Positions 22,801-34,800 of a stretch of DNA of 64,000 nucleotides are shown piece by piece (position 1 is the stretch's first letter; each line of letters begins with the position of its first letter). Position numbers and translations under genes: made by a program. The notes below the pieces were generated by a model. It did no database searches, was not told where the DNA came from, and was given only the letters and a program-made list of their open reading frames with translations. The stretch covers positions 41,726,001-41,790,000 of the forward strand of contig OX419757.1 in assembly GCA_948567375.1 (NCBI GenBank). The letters are read 5' to 3'. The stretch comes from Lunularia cruciata (Eukaryota; Streptophyta; Marchantiopsida; Lunulariales; Lunulariaceae).

Positions 22801-25800
22801 GGAAGTAATAGCGGAAGATGTATCCCTGGTTGGAATAGAGATTGCAGCAGCTTGAGATGGCTGAGACAGAGTTGATGTAGAGACTGCAGCATCTTGAGGT
22901 TGCTCAGTGGACTCTCCCAGAAGCCAAAAGTTATCCAATCTAGGACAGGATGCAATCAGATCCTGCAGATCATCATAAAGGAAAATACTGGTTTCCTTTA
23001 ACTGAAATGATCCATGTGACTTGTCAACTGAAGTGCTGAATAGAGATTCTTGTTCAGCAAAGGAACATGTAGAACATCTTCTAGCATGTAGGACTTCCCT
23101 GAACACGCAAGCTTAACAGAAACTGTCCCATGGCCTAGAATAGCAATGTTGGAACCATCAGCCAAGTAAACTTGTCTAGGTGGTGAGTATGCTTCATAGA
23201 CCAAGAAACAGGTTCGTTGGTAGGTCATGTGTTGAGAAGCAGCAGTGTCGATGTACCATCTCTTATCCTGAGTGACTGAAGGAACAACATCAACGTTGTA
23301 TAAAGAGAGGTGAGTTGTAGAAGCATTGGAATGATGGTGTTCCTTGCCTCCTTTCTTCCTTGCATCAGCAATGCGCTTGCGACAGTCTTTGATGTGATGT
23401 CCCTTCTTTGAGCAGTAGTGACAGATGATAGAAGGTCTGAAGGAATTTCCTCCAGAAGATGTAGAGAAATAACTCTGATTCTGACCGGAAGGTTTGCTGA
23501 AAGAGTTCTGACCAGGGGAAGGATTCTGACCAGAAAATCTGCTGAAAGTGTTCTGACCAGAAGGTCTGTTGAAAGAGTTCTGACCAGAAAAACCATGAGA
23601 TTCATGCTTCCAGCTCCCCTTGCCTTTACCTTTGTTTCTGTAAGAAGATGTAGAGCCTTGTGTGACGGCTAGAGCAGTTGTTTGCTCTACAAGACCTTCA
23701 TACTTCATACTGATCTCTTCTTGAAGAAGAAGAGCAATGACATCAGAGAGATGTAATGCCTTCTGTGTTCGCAATGATTGCAGAAAATACTTGAAAATAG
23801 AAGGCATAGATCTCATCAAATGGAGCTTAGCCTGCTGGTCATCGATTGGGTTGTTCACCGCAGCTAATTGGGTGAGGACTCCTCAAAAATTGGTAATGTG
23901 CTTTGCTACACTGGTGCCTTCATGCATCTTCAAATTCGTCAAAGTGTCCAGTAGGTACATGATTGTGACATCATCAGTACCTTCGTACATGGTTGTTAAA
24001 TCCATCCATGCTTCGCTTGCCAACATGTGCCTGCTGATGGTAGGAACAAACTCAGGAGCTAATGCTGAATTGATTGCTTCAAGAGCAACAAGATTCCTAT
24101 GCTCCCAATCAGGTAGAGTAGCAGCTGAGGTGGGTTTAACTTCAGTACCATCAACAATTGTAAAAACTGAAGTCACCTTCAGTTTGAGGGCAAGACAATA
24201 TTTCCAAGATTGGAAATAATTGCCATTGAATTTGACAAAGGTTGAGTCAAAGCGTATGGCTGGAGTAGCGAATATTGCACCAGCAGGAGCACCAACACCA
24301 GCAGCAGCAGGACCAACACCAGCAGTAGCAGGAGCAGCAACACCAGCAGCACCAGCAGCAGACATGATGATTTGATGCACAGAGGATAGTGGAGAATTTC
24401 GCTCCCAAAACCCAGACTAACAGAGGAGGCTAAGAGAGGATATAAGAGAAAATTCTCTCCTAAAACCCAGAGAAAGAGATACTCTTCAGAGGAGGAACAA
24501 GGGACTCTTGTTTTTCCAGATACACTAGTGTGTAAAACTTAGGTCTCTCAGAATTTCGAAATTTGTGTGTGCTAAGGCGTCCCCTAGCAGCTAAAAGGAA
24601 TTCTGAAACTTAGAGCTCTGATACCATGTGAGAAAATGAAATGAGCAGTATGTACTCGATTGGTTGAACTAGTTGGTAATCCCAGAACTGGGATTATATA
24701 AGTACATGAGCATACTCTTAGAGCACACCTTTGCATCTACAGTGTGAAATGTGTGACTCATGTGCTCTTAACTTAACTCTAAGGTGTTCACATGTAACTC
24801 ATGTGAACAGTAGTCATGCGTGAACAGTAGTCATGAGTGAACAGGAACTAACATGTCTATTATAAATCTAACATCCGGATCAGCCAACCACAGTATGTGA
24901 GATCCATACTAGCTAAGTATCAGATGACAGCGGCGAATCCTGTCTCTACACCTCTTGATCTGGGGTGGAAGCACAATCAAATCATAGATGGGGAGGTGAA
25001 TCTTTGTGACAAAGTGTTGCATCAGAGTGCTCTTGGTTCTCTAATGTTTATCATGGTCTGTACAAGACCAGATATATGCTATGCAATGGGAGCACTAGCT
25101 AGATATACTAGCAACCCTGCACAAGTACATTGGAAAGGTATAAAGAGAGTATTCAGGTACTTAAAGGGTACTCAAGATGCATTCTTGGAGTACAAAAGGC
25201 AAGCTAACATACTTGCTCCTACTCTTGAAGCATATACAGATGCTAGTTGGGGAGATGACACAGATGACAGCAGATCAACTAGTGGATATGTAGTTATGCT
25301 TAGTGGTGGAGCAATCAATTGGCGTAGTAAACAGCAAACATCTGTTGCACTGTCTACTATTGAGGCAGAATTTATGGCTGCCTCAAATGCTACTCAAGAA
25401 GTCATCTGGAACAGGAGACTTCTTAAGGAGCTGGGTTTTGAGCAGGAAAGTCCTACTACATTGTACTGTGACAATACAGGAAGTATAGCACTCAGCAAAA
25501 ATCCTGTACATCACCCAAGGACTAAGCACATTGAGATTAGAAGATTTGTAGAGGAGAAAGAAAAGGAGAATGTTGTAAAGTTAGTTTATTGTCCTACACA
25601 GGAGATGACAGCTGATGTGTTTACAAAAGCATTACCTAAAGATAAACACATAAAATATGCTGTAGAAATGGGAATAGTCCTAAACTCTCATTAAATGGGA
25701 GTGTTAGTTGTGATAATCTCGAGTTTAGTGACTAGATACATGACTAGGCTAGATACATGATTAGACTATGTTAGTTGTGATAATCTTGAGTTTAGTGACT

Positions 25801-28800
25801 AGATACATGACTAGGCTAGATACCTGATTAGACTAGATACATGATTAGACTAGATACATGATTAGGCTAGATACATGATTAAGGTGAAGTGAGGGCGCAG
25901 CCTCAATTAGGGCTCTTCAAAGCAACCTGCTAGAGCTTGCTTGTGTATATATATGAGTGCTCTCTGCTCATGTTAAGGTAAGTTCTCATACAAGGATCAT
26001 TCCCAGCACCTTGTACCTTGTTTAGGGTGTGTTCTATGTTGCTTCCCACTGGGGTACCTTTCATGCTGCGTGAGTGTTGTTGTGTACTATCTTTGAAGGC
26101 TCTTAGAGAGAGTGAGTTGAATATTGTTGAGTGCAATTAGGAATGCCTACTCTGGTGAGACTAGGAAAGCTGAGTGCTAGGATGTCTGATACATCAGAAG
26201 TCAGAATGACTGAGGATAGACCATCTACTTCAAAGACTAGAAGAAAAGGTTCTCATCAGACTAGATACATGATTAGACTAGATACATGATTAAGGTGAAG
26301 TGAGGGCGCAGCTTCAATTAGGGCTCTGCAAAGCAACCTGCTAGAGCTTGCTTGTGTATATATATGAGTGCTCTCTGCTCATGTTAAGGTAAGTTCTCAT
26401 GCAAGGATCATTCCCAGGACCTTGTACCTTGTTTAAGGTGTGTTCTATGTTGCTTCCCACTGGGGTACCTTTCATGCTGCGTGAGTGCTGCTGTGTACTA
26501 TCTTTGAAGCCTCTGAGAGAGAGTGAGTTGAATATTGCTGAGTGCAATCAGGAGTGTCTACTCTGGTGAGACTAGGAAAGCTGAGTGCTAGGATGTTTGA
26601 TACATCAGAAGTCAGAATGACTGAGGATAGACCATCTACTTCAAAGACTAGGAAGAAAGGTTCTCATCATAGTTAATCTCTAGTTTAGAGACTTCTCTTG
26701 ACTTTAAGATTTTGTTAGAATCCTCTAGAAGCCCTGCCAAATGTCCTCTACTTAGGGTAAAGAGGGGCGCAGCCCTAATTAGAATTAAGCAACGCAACCC
26801 CCTAGGGTTTGCTGAAGTGTATATAAGAGTGCTTTCTACTCCTGTTTCAGTCAGTTCTTCAACAAGGGTGATTCCCAACACTTTTTCTTTGCATTTCATG
26901 AAGTCCTGAGTTGCCTAACACCATCTCAAGATTATCTTTTGAGATCTCAGTATTAGAAGCTACTAGTGCTACGTGAGAGAACCTACTTGATGCTTGTGAG
27001 TTGTGATACAAAGAGAGAGGTCTAGTATTGCAGTAGTGATGTCTGATACATCAGAGATAAGAGGGAGTGATAGACCTTCCACTTCAAAGAGTAGGAAGCT
27101 TGGTTCTTATCACAGAGGATAGATTCAACGGTAAGCAATTTTGTTACCTTGGAGTTAGCCTCCACGAGCACAATTTGATTGCATTCTACAATGATAGCTC
27201 GGGGAAGCAGACTGACGTTGCTGTATTCTCCGGTCAGAGGGTTGAGATCGGCTTCCACCAAACCTTGCTTCATAACGAAGGGTACAACCAGATTTTTCCT
27301 TTTCTTCTCTCTGCCCTCGCGGAACTCTGCAGTCCGAAATTGTACGCTAGGTTAGGATGGCGGACCCAACACTCTGTCTTCACTCAATGACGTCCTAACT
27401 GATCATCTTTGTCCAAACCCGATGATTATCCATGTTAGGAAGATTTGCTACTTCAATACATGCGTACGTACCAGCCAACTCTCTTAGAGCTTGCTCAATC
27501 TTTCTCCGGTTACTATCATCGGTGTATGTCAAATCATTTAGACAGGCTTGCAGGTCGTTCATAGTAGTTGTTAGCTTCTTGACTTCCTCCTCCTGAAACA
27601 TTTTCCTATTACGCGCCTCGACTAACCTTTCCCACTGAGCCGGAGTGACTTCCTGTTATGTCAGATGTCAGCTCACTGATTAAGGATGATATTGAATAGT
27701 CCAATTCAAGTAGTCATCTGCTAACGGTTTTAGACACGCTCTCGACGATGGAAGGCAAACAAAATGTCTTCTTTTTAGCTGATTCTTTCCTTTCAGACCA
27801 GCTCTTTCAAGAAAACTCTCTCTATCGCACTTTCATTGGTCTACACATGAATATCATTGCTAACCAACAAAGGCAGAACCTTGTCTACAAGCTGTTGGAA
27901 TAACAATTATTACTTGTACCAAACACACAGCATCTGATGCGGCAGAAAGCAAAATTAATGGTGCCAAGGGGTGCAACTCACCGGTGGCTTTTCGTAAAAA
28001 GGATCTATGACAACTTGTGGGGCAATGGACTTCCGAGGAGGTCCCATCTGCAGTTTTGCGTTACTCACAAATCATTTGTTGTTTTAGAGAGATTGATAAG
28101 CATCAAAGCTAAGTAGACGACAGAGCAACCAAGACACTTTCTTCACTGAGTCAATCATCGCTTGTAGCTGATATAACGGAGAGCCTATGCTTTTTCGGTG
28201 GTAAGGTGGCAAACTCTGTGAATGTGGTCAGGAAAAGGAGGGTAGGATGAATCAGGTGACTACGTACGAGGGAACCCCTGCGTTGTACTTGAGGTACCCC
28301 TTGCATTCCTGCTTTTATAGACCCTCGTCTTTCTGGTGATGGTGACGGTGACGGTGTAGTTGCCTTCTTCTCCTTTGGGTGTAGCTCCGACGGTCTGACA
28401 TGTCCGATATCACCTCTCTTTTTCTCTCAGTTATAGTTATTGTTGTGAGGAACGATGAGAATAGAAATGACAAATTCTGAATGTGCAGCAAACAGATATA
28501 AGGAATTGTCGTGCAAAGCAGACAATTTGTGGTGCATTTCTACTGGGTACTTTGTGATAATATATCAACAAGACTGCTAATGTAATTACTGGAGGCGTCA
28601 TCAAGGTGACCACCCATTTCAAGCGTACTTCATAGGACGCCTTTGGAAAGCTTTGCAGAGTTCGTTGATCTGATCCCCACAGTCTGAAAAGACTTTTCTG
28701 AAGCTTTTGTCCTGAAGTTTATCCTCGGCCACTACTACGTCATATTGGTCTCTGAATGCATCAACCTAAATTAACAAAGGTACATTTAAGAACGTTAGTT

Positions 28801-31800
28801 AGATGCAATGCTGGAAAAGCAAAACGCCGAGAAACAGAGGCTGGTGAGATGAGCTAGAACGCTTCTGGATAAACGTACCTCCCGTCTGAACTCCGTGAGA
28901 GCACTAACAGATTGGGCTTTGGCTGATTTCAGCTTCTCCATTACTTTAGACAAATCCATCTCTCGTCTCTCGTCTGAGAACTCCTCTACCTCCACTTGGA
29001 CACTGAAACGAGCGATGGCCTCTTCGATCGCAGTACATCTGACCTCATCCTAAAACATGAGAAGTAAACCTTCAAAACTTTGTTGTGTACGTGGGATGAT
29101 AGGTATGACAAGTTTGTGATGGAAAGCTCCTTTCATCCACTGATCTGAGTGTCCTAGGGTACATCACGTATTTTGAGTAACATTAAGGACAAAACCTCAT
29201 CAAGGATAAAGAACTAAGTTTAAGTTAGGAACATTGATTTGACAGCAGTGTTTGGATAAAACTGAAAAGTTTTGGCATGCTTCAGTAAGCTCACCTTTTG
29301 CACATACTGTTAGACTTATAATGGGACATATTAGTTACTATTTATTTGAGAGCACTGTTCATCCGCATGCACTGTTCATGGTCACTGTTCACATAAGTTA
29401 CATGTGAACACATTAGAGTACTGTTCCACATGAGTTACATGTGGAACATGTTACCACACCCTTCAGGTATTTTGAGTCTGATCTCTGCATGTATATAATT
29501 CCAGTCCAAGGGGTTCTTCAAGGTTAATCTACTCATATTACTCATTTCATTTTCTCACATGGTATCAGAGCTCTAAGAGCTCTAAGTTTCAGAATTCCTT
29601 TTAGCTGCTAGGGGACACCTTAGCACACACACACAAATTTCGAAATTCTGAGAGGCCTAAGTTTTATACACTAGTGTATCTCGAAAAACAAGAGTCCCTT
29701 GTTCCTCCTCTGAAGAGTGTCTCTTTTCTCTGGGTTGTGAGAAAGCATTTTCTCTTATATCCTCTGTTGGTCTGGGTTTTGGGAGAGATATTCTCCACTA
29801 TCCTCTGTGCATCAAATCATCATGTCTGCTGCTGGTGTTGCTGCTCCTGCTACTGCTGGTGTTGGTCCTGCTGCTGCTGGTGTTGGTGCTCCTGCTGGTG
29901 CAATATTCGCTACTCCAGCCATACGCTTTGACTCAACCTTTGTCAAATTCAATGGCAATTATTTCCAATCTTGGAAACATAGTCTTGCACTCAAACTGAA
30001 GGTGGCTTCAGTTTTTACAATTGTTGATGGTACTGAAGTTAAGCCCACCTCAGCTGCTACTCTACCTGATTTGGAGCATAGGAATCTTGTTGCTCTTGAA
30101 GCAATTAATTCAGCATTAGCTCCTGAGTTTATTCCTACCATCAGCAGGCACATTTTGGCAATCGGAGCATGGATGGATTTAACAACCATGTGCGAAGGTA
30201 CCAATGATGTCACAATCATGTACCTACTGGACACTTTGATGAATTTGAAGATGCTTGAAGGCACCAGTGTAGCCAAGCACATTACCAATTTTCGAGGAGT
30301 CCTCACCCAATTAGCTGCGGTGAACAACCCAATCGATAACCAGCAGGCTAAGCTCCATTTGATGAGATCTATGCCTCCTAGTTTTAAGTATTTTCTGCAA
30401 TCTTTCCGAACACAGAAGGCACTACATCTCTCTGATGTCATTGCTCTTCTTCTTCAAGAAGAGATCAGTATGAAATATGAAGGTCTTGTAGAGCAAACAA
30501 CTGCTCTAGCAGTCACACAAGCCTCTACATCTACTTACAGAAACAAAGGTAAAGGCAAGGGGAAATGGAAGAATGAATCTCATGGTTTTTCTGGTCAGAA
30601 CTCTTTCAATAGACCTTCTGGTCAGAACACTTTCAGTAGATTTTCTTCTTCTTCAAGAAGAGATCAGTATGAAATATGAAGGTCTTGTAGAGCAAACAAC
30701 TGCTCTAGCAGTCACACAAGCCTCTACATCTACTTACAGAAACAAAGGTAAAGGCAAGGGGAAATGGAAGAATGAATCTCATGGTTTTTCTGGTCAGAAC
30801 TCTTTCAATAGACCTTCTGGTCAGAACACTTTCAGTAGATTTTCTGGTCAGAATCCTTCCCCTGGTCGAACTCGTTCAGCAGACCTTCCGGTCATAATCA
30901 GAGTTATTTCTCTACATCTTTTGGAGGAAATTCCTTCAGACCTTCTATCATCTGTCACTACTGCTCAAAGAAGGGACATCACATCAAAGACTTTCGCAAG
31001 CGCATTGCTGATACAAGGGAGAAAGGAGGCAAGGAACACCATCCTAATTTGTTTCCTATTTGCTCACCTTGTCTTCATGGCAAGCAAACTCGAATTCCCT
31101 TACCTCAGGAAGGAGCTACTAGAGCCACTGTTCCATTGGCTCTCATCCATTCTGATGGTTGTGGTCCCATCTCTTCTGCCACCTACACTGGTTACAGATA
31201 CTTTGTGACCTTCATTGATGATTACACAAGGTACACATTCTTGTATCTACTCAAGTTCAAACATGAAGTTTTTACTTGTTTTCAAGACTACGTGACCTAT
31301 GCAGAGACTCAACTCAATCAGAAGGTTCGGGTGTTGCGCTCAGACAATGGTGATGAATACAACTCTGCAGATTTTCATCTTTTCTGCAAAGGCAAAGGTA
31401 TCATGTGCCAATTCAGCACTCCACATACTCCTCAGCAAAATGGTGTTGCTGAGAGAAAGAACAGAACATTGGTGGAAGCAGTCCGCACTATGTTATTCGA
31501 GTCTGGACTCCCCAAGCCTTACTGGGGAGAGGCACTACACACTGTCAACTTTCTGCAAAATCGAACTCCTACCAAAGCCATCTCCTCTGAAGTCACACCC
31601 TTCCAACTCTGGTTTGGTTATAAACCTAATCTATCTCTACTTCGAATTTTTGGTTGCATTGCTTATGCACATGTTCCATCTTCTTCCAGATCTAAACTCG
31701 ATTCTAAGTCTTCCAAGTGTATCTTCCTTGGTTATGATCAGGATAGTAAAGCTTATAGACTACAGAAAATATCTGATAACTCCATTTTTCTGTCAATAGA

Positions 31801-34800
31801 TGTTCAGTTTCAGGAACATACCTACGCTCATGAACATAAACAGCGTTCTGACACTCAGGATGTTCATGGATTTCATCTATGATCCGACAATTTTCATTCC
31901 CCCTCCTGCTTCTAGTTCTCAGTCTACCCACAGCCTATCCCCACCAACTCCTACGCAGTCACCTCCTCTCCACAATCTTACAGCTCCAACAATTCCTTCT
32001 CCATTACCTTCTTCACTACAATCCTTACCTTCTAGTTCTGACACTCCACTCCTCAGGATCCTCTATCATTGTTTACTCTAGAAGGCCAAAACCTCTACCT
32101 TCTCCAGATGCTGTCCAAGCACCTTCTGTCCGTCAAGGCACCAGGATTCGCACTCCAGTTCGAAAATATGATGCACTGTTGGAGTCTGCTAATGCATTAA
32201 GCGTGCATTACTCTGCATCTGACCCTGATCCCGACACTTATGAAGCTGCTATCGCTGGACCTGATTCCAGTAAATGGTTTGAGGCTATTCAAGATGAGCT
32301 TCAGTACATGGAGAACAATCAAACATGGGTCATCACGGAGTTACCAGCAGGTCGCAAGGCAGTCACCTGTAAGTGGATTTTTAAGAAGAAATATGATGCA
32401 CAAGGTTTGATCCAAAGGTACAAGGCTAGACTTGTTGCTTGTGGTTTCTCTCAAGTTCCAGGTATTGACTACACAGAGACCTACTCTCCTGTTGTCAAAT
32501 TGACAACAATTTGCATGCTATTTGCTTACTCAGCTCAGAATGATTTGGAAGTGCATGCTCTTGATGTCAAAACAGCTTTTCTCAATGGCACATTGATTGA
32601 GAAGATCTACATGCACATTCCTCCTGGCTTGCTGACTCCTGACCGGCACAAGCAGCAACAAGCCACTAAACAAGGGCAATTGGTTTTACAGCTCTACAAG
32701 GCTTTGTATGGTCTCAAACAGTTTGCCCGATAGTGGTATCACAAGTTTGATCAGTTTTTACTAGGTTTGGGATTTCAGCGCTCTGGAGCTGATTCTAATC
32801 TCTATATCTTCCATTCTGGTTCTCATTTTGTCATCCTACCTCTTTATGTAGATGACTGCATCCTTGCCAGCAATAACCTTTCTCTTCTCCTCTCTGTCAA
32901 AGAGTCTCTTAAACAGGGTTTTGAGATGACAGATCTGGGAGAGATTAGTCATTGTCTTCAGTTGCAAGTCACAAGAGACAGAAAACAAAGAAAGATCAGT
33001 CTATCGCAAGAGAGATATTTAAGAGAGATTCTTACTCGTTTTCATATGCAAATTGTAAACCTGTTTACAATCCTTTAGAGTCAGGAGTGAGATTAACTCT
33101 TCAGCATTTTCCAAAAACTGATCAAGAGAGAGAGTATATGAAAACAGTACCTTACCAATCTGCAGTGAGGAGTTTGATGTGGGCCATGGTCAGCACTAGG
33201 CCTGATCTGGCTTATGCTGTCAGTTCAGTTGCCAAATAAATGGCAAATCCTGCCCTGAACCATTGGAAGGCTGTCAAAAGGATTTTCCGGTACATTCAAG
33301 GTACACTGTCACAGGGCCTAACTTACAGTGCATCTAGTACTCCCATTCATGGGTACTCCGACTCAGATTGGGGAGGAGATCAAAACACAAGACGATCTAC
33401 ACGAGGATATTGCTTTATCTTCTGTAATGCAGCTGTCTGTTGGTCAAGCAAAAGGCAAGCTTCTGTTTCTTTATCCAGCACTAAAGCTGAATACATGGCC
33501 TTGTCAAAGGCAGCAACTGAAGCAGTATGGCTCAAGCGCTTGTTAAGTGACCTGGGTTTTCCTGGAGAAACGATGAAGCTGTACTGCAACAGCAACAGCG
33601 GAATTGATCTTGTTACTCCAACAAAGCAGCATGAGAGAACAAAGCACATAGACATCAGATTCCACTTTGTCAGAGAAAAGGTGGAAGACAAGGAGATCTC
33701 TATTTCACGGGTGGACACCAGAGATATACTGCAGACATTTTTACGAAGGGATTGACTAGAGAACTGCATACAAGGTTTTGTCATGCACTAGGAGTTATAG
33801 GTTATAGACAATAACAAAATGTCCATTAAGAGGGGTGTTAGACTTATAATGGGACATATTAGTTACTATTCATTTGAGAGCACTGTTCATCCGTGCGCAT
33901 TATTCATGGTCACTGTGATGAGAACCTTTCTTCCTAGTCTTTGAAGTAGATGGTCTATCCTCAGTCATTCTGACTTCTGATGTATCAGACATCTTAGCAC
34001 TCAGCTTTCCTAGTCTCACCAGAGTAGACACTCCTAATTGCACTCAACAATATTCAACTCACTCTCTCTCAGAGCCTTCAAAGATAGTACACAACAGCAC
34101 TCACGCAGCATGAAAGGCACCCCAGTGGGAAGCAGCATAGAACACACCCTAAACAAGGTACAAGGTGCTGGGAATGATCCTTATATGAGAACTTACCTTA
34201 ACATGAACAGAGAGCACTCATATATATGCACAAGCAAGCTCTAGCAGGTTGCTTTGCAGAGCCCTAATTGAGGTTGCGCCCTCACTTCACCTTAATCATG
34301 TATCTAGCCTAATCATGTATCTAGTCTAATCATGTATCTATCCTAGTCATGTATCTAGTCACTAAACTAGAGATTATCATAACTAACACACTGTTCACAT
34401 GAGTTACATGTGGAACATGTTAGCACACCCTTCAGATATTTTGAATCTGATCTCTGCATGTATATAATCCATGTCCAAGGGGTTCTTCAAGGTTAATCTA
34501 CTCTACTACTCATTTCATTTTCTCACACATACAACATGAACTCACCTGTATTCGCTGGTTAAAAAGATCAAGAATTTCCTTATCAAAAGCGCCTGTCATT
34601 TCCACAATGTCGTTCATCAACTTCCGTTGCTCAGACTCTTGTCCTCGTATTTTCTTCTCCTTTTCTTCTTTCAGTTGCTGTAGAGAATCGTTGAAGATAG
34701 AGCAATTACTTCCTCTGTTTTCTAGCTCAATCTTCTCAATTCATGCACAGAGTGAGGTCTTCCGTTCATCATATCACGTTTTGCCTACATCTTGGGAGGG

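Larger units (their letters stand above)
19657..24873 (-). mobile_element. Ty1/copia element B, chimeric, minus strand
   Basis: On the minus strand: 5' LTR (24627-24873, type B2), primer site (24615-24626), gag, protease, integrase, RT, RNase H, 3' LTR (19657-19887, type B1). The two LTRs differ in length and strongly in sequence. No target duplication is found, and the host C element lacks about 1.2 kb of pol between the two flanks. This indicates recombination between two B elements at different sites. Confidence 0.78.
17023..27112 (+). mobile_element. Composite Ty1/copia element C with nested B element, in CFAP43 intron 27
   Basis: A 5-bp target duplication CAGAG flanks the whole composite (17018-17022 and 27113-27117). 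The 5' LTR-C is followed by gag, protease and integrase up to 19656. A B-type element on the minus strand follows (19657-24873). Then come the C-type end of RT plus RNase H (24874-25694), LTR-A sequence (25702-26669), and the remainder of LTR-C (26670-27112). It is transcribed opposite to CFAP43. Confidence 0.8.
29308..34527 (+). mobile_element. Ty1/copia element B1 in CFAP43 intron 21
   Basis: Complete LTR to LTR with 5-bp target duplication CATAC (29303-29307 and 34528-34532). The order is LTR, iMet primer site, gag, integrase, RT, RNase H, LTR. The protease segment is deleted and gag contains a 199-bp tandem duplication. The 3' LTR is split by a solo LTR-A. It stands opposite to CFAP43 and ends 18 bp from exon 21. 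Confidence 0.85.

Noticed and set aside
25730-25890. Regular short repeats resembling a CRISPR array
   Set aside because: The units are contiguous and diverged with no spacers, lie in the U3 of an LTR, and recur in every LTR-A copy in a eukaryotic genome.
27807-28047. MGPPRKSIAPQ (28047) as start of a separate small gene
   Set aside because: The ATG directly follows an acceptor (ctgcag), the exon is flanked by phase-0 junctions, and it continues the CFAP43 frame on both sides.
29674-29931. Cys/Trp-rich open frame at the start of element B1
   Set aside because: It is an out-of-frame reading of the Ala/Gly/Pro-rich gag N-terminus (gctgctggtgttg-type repeats).
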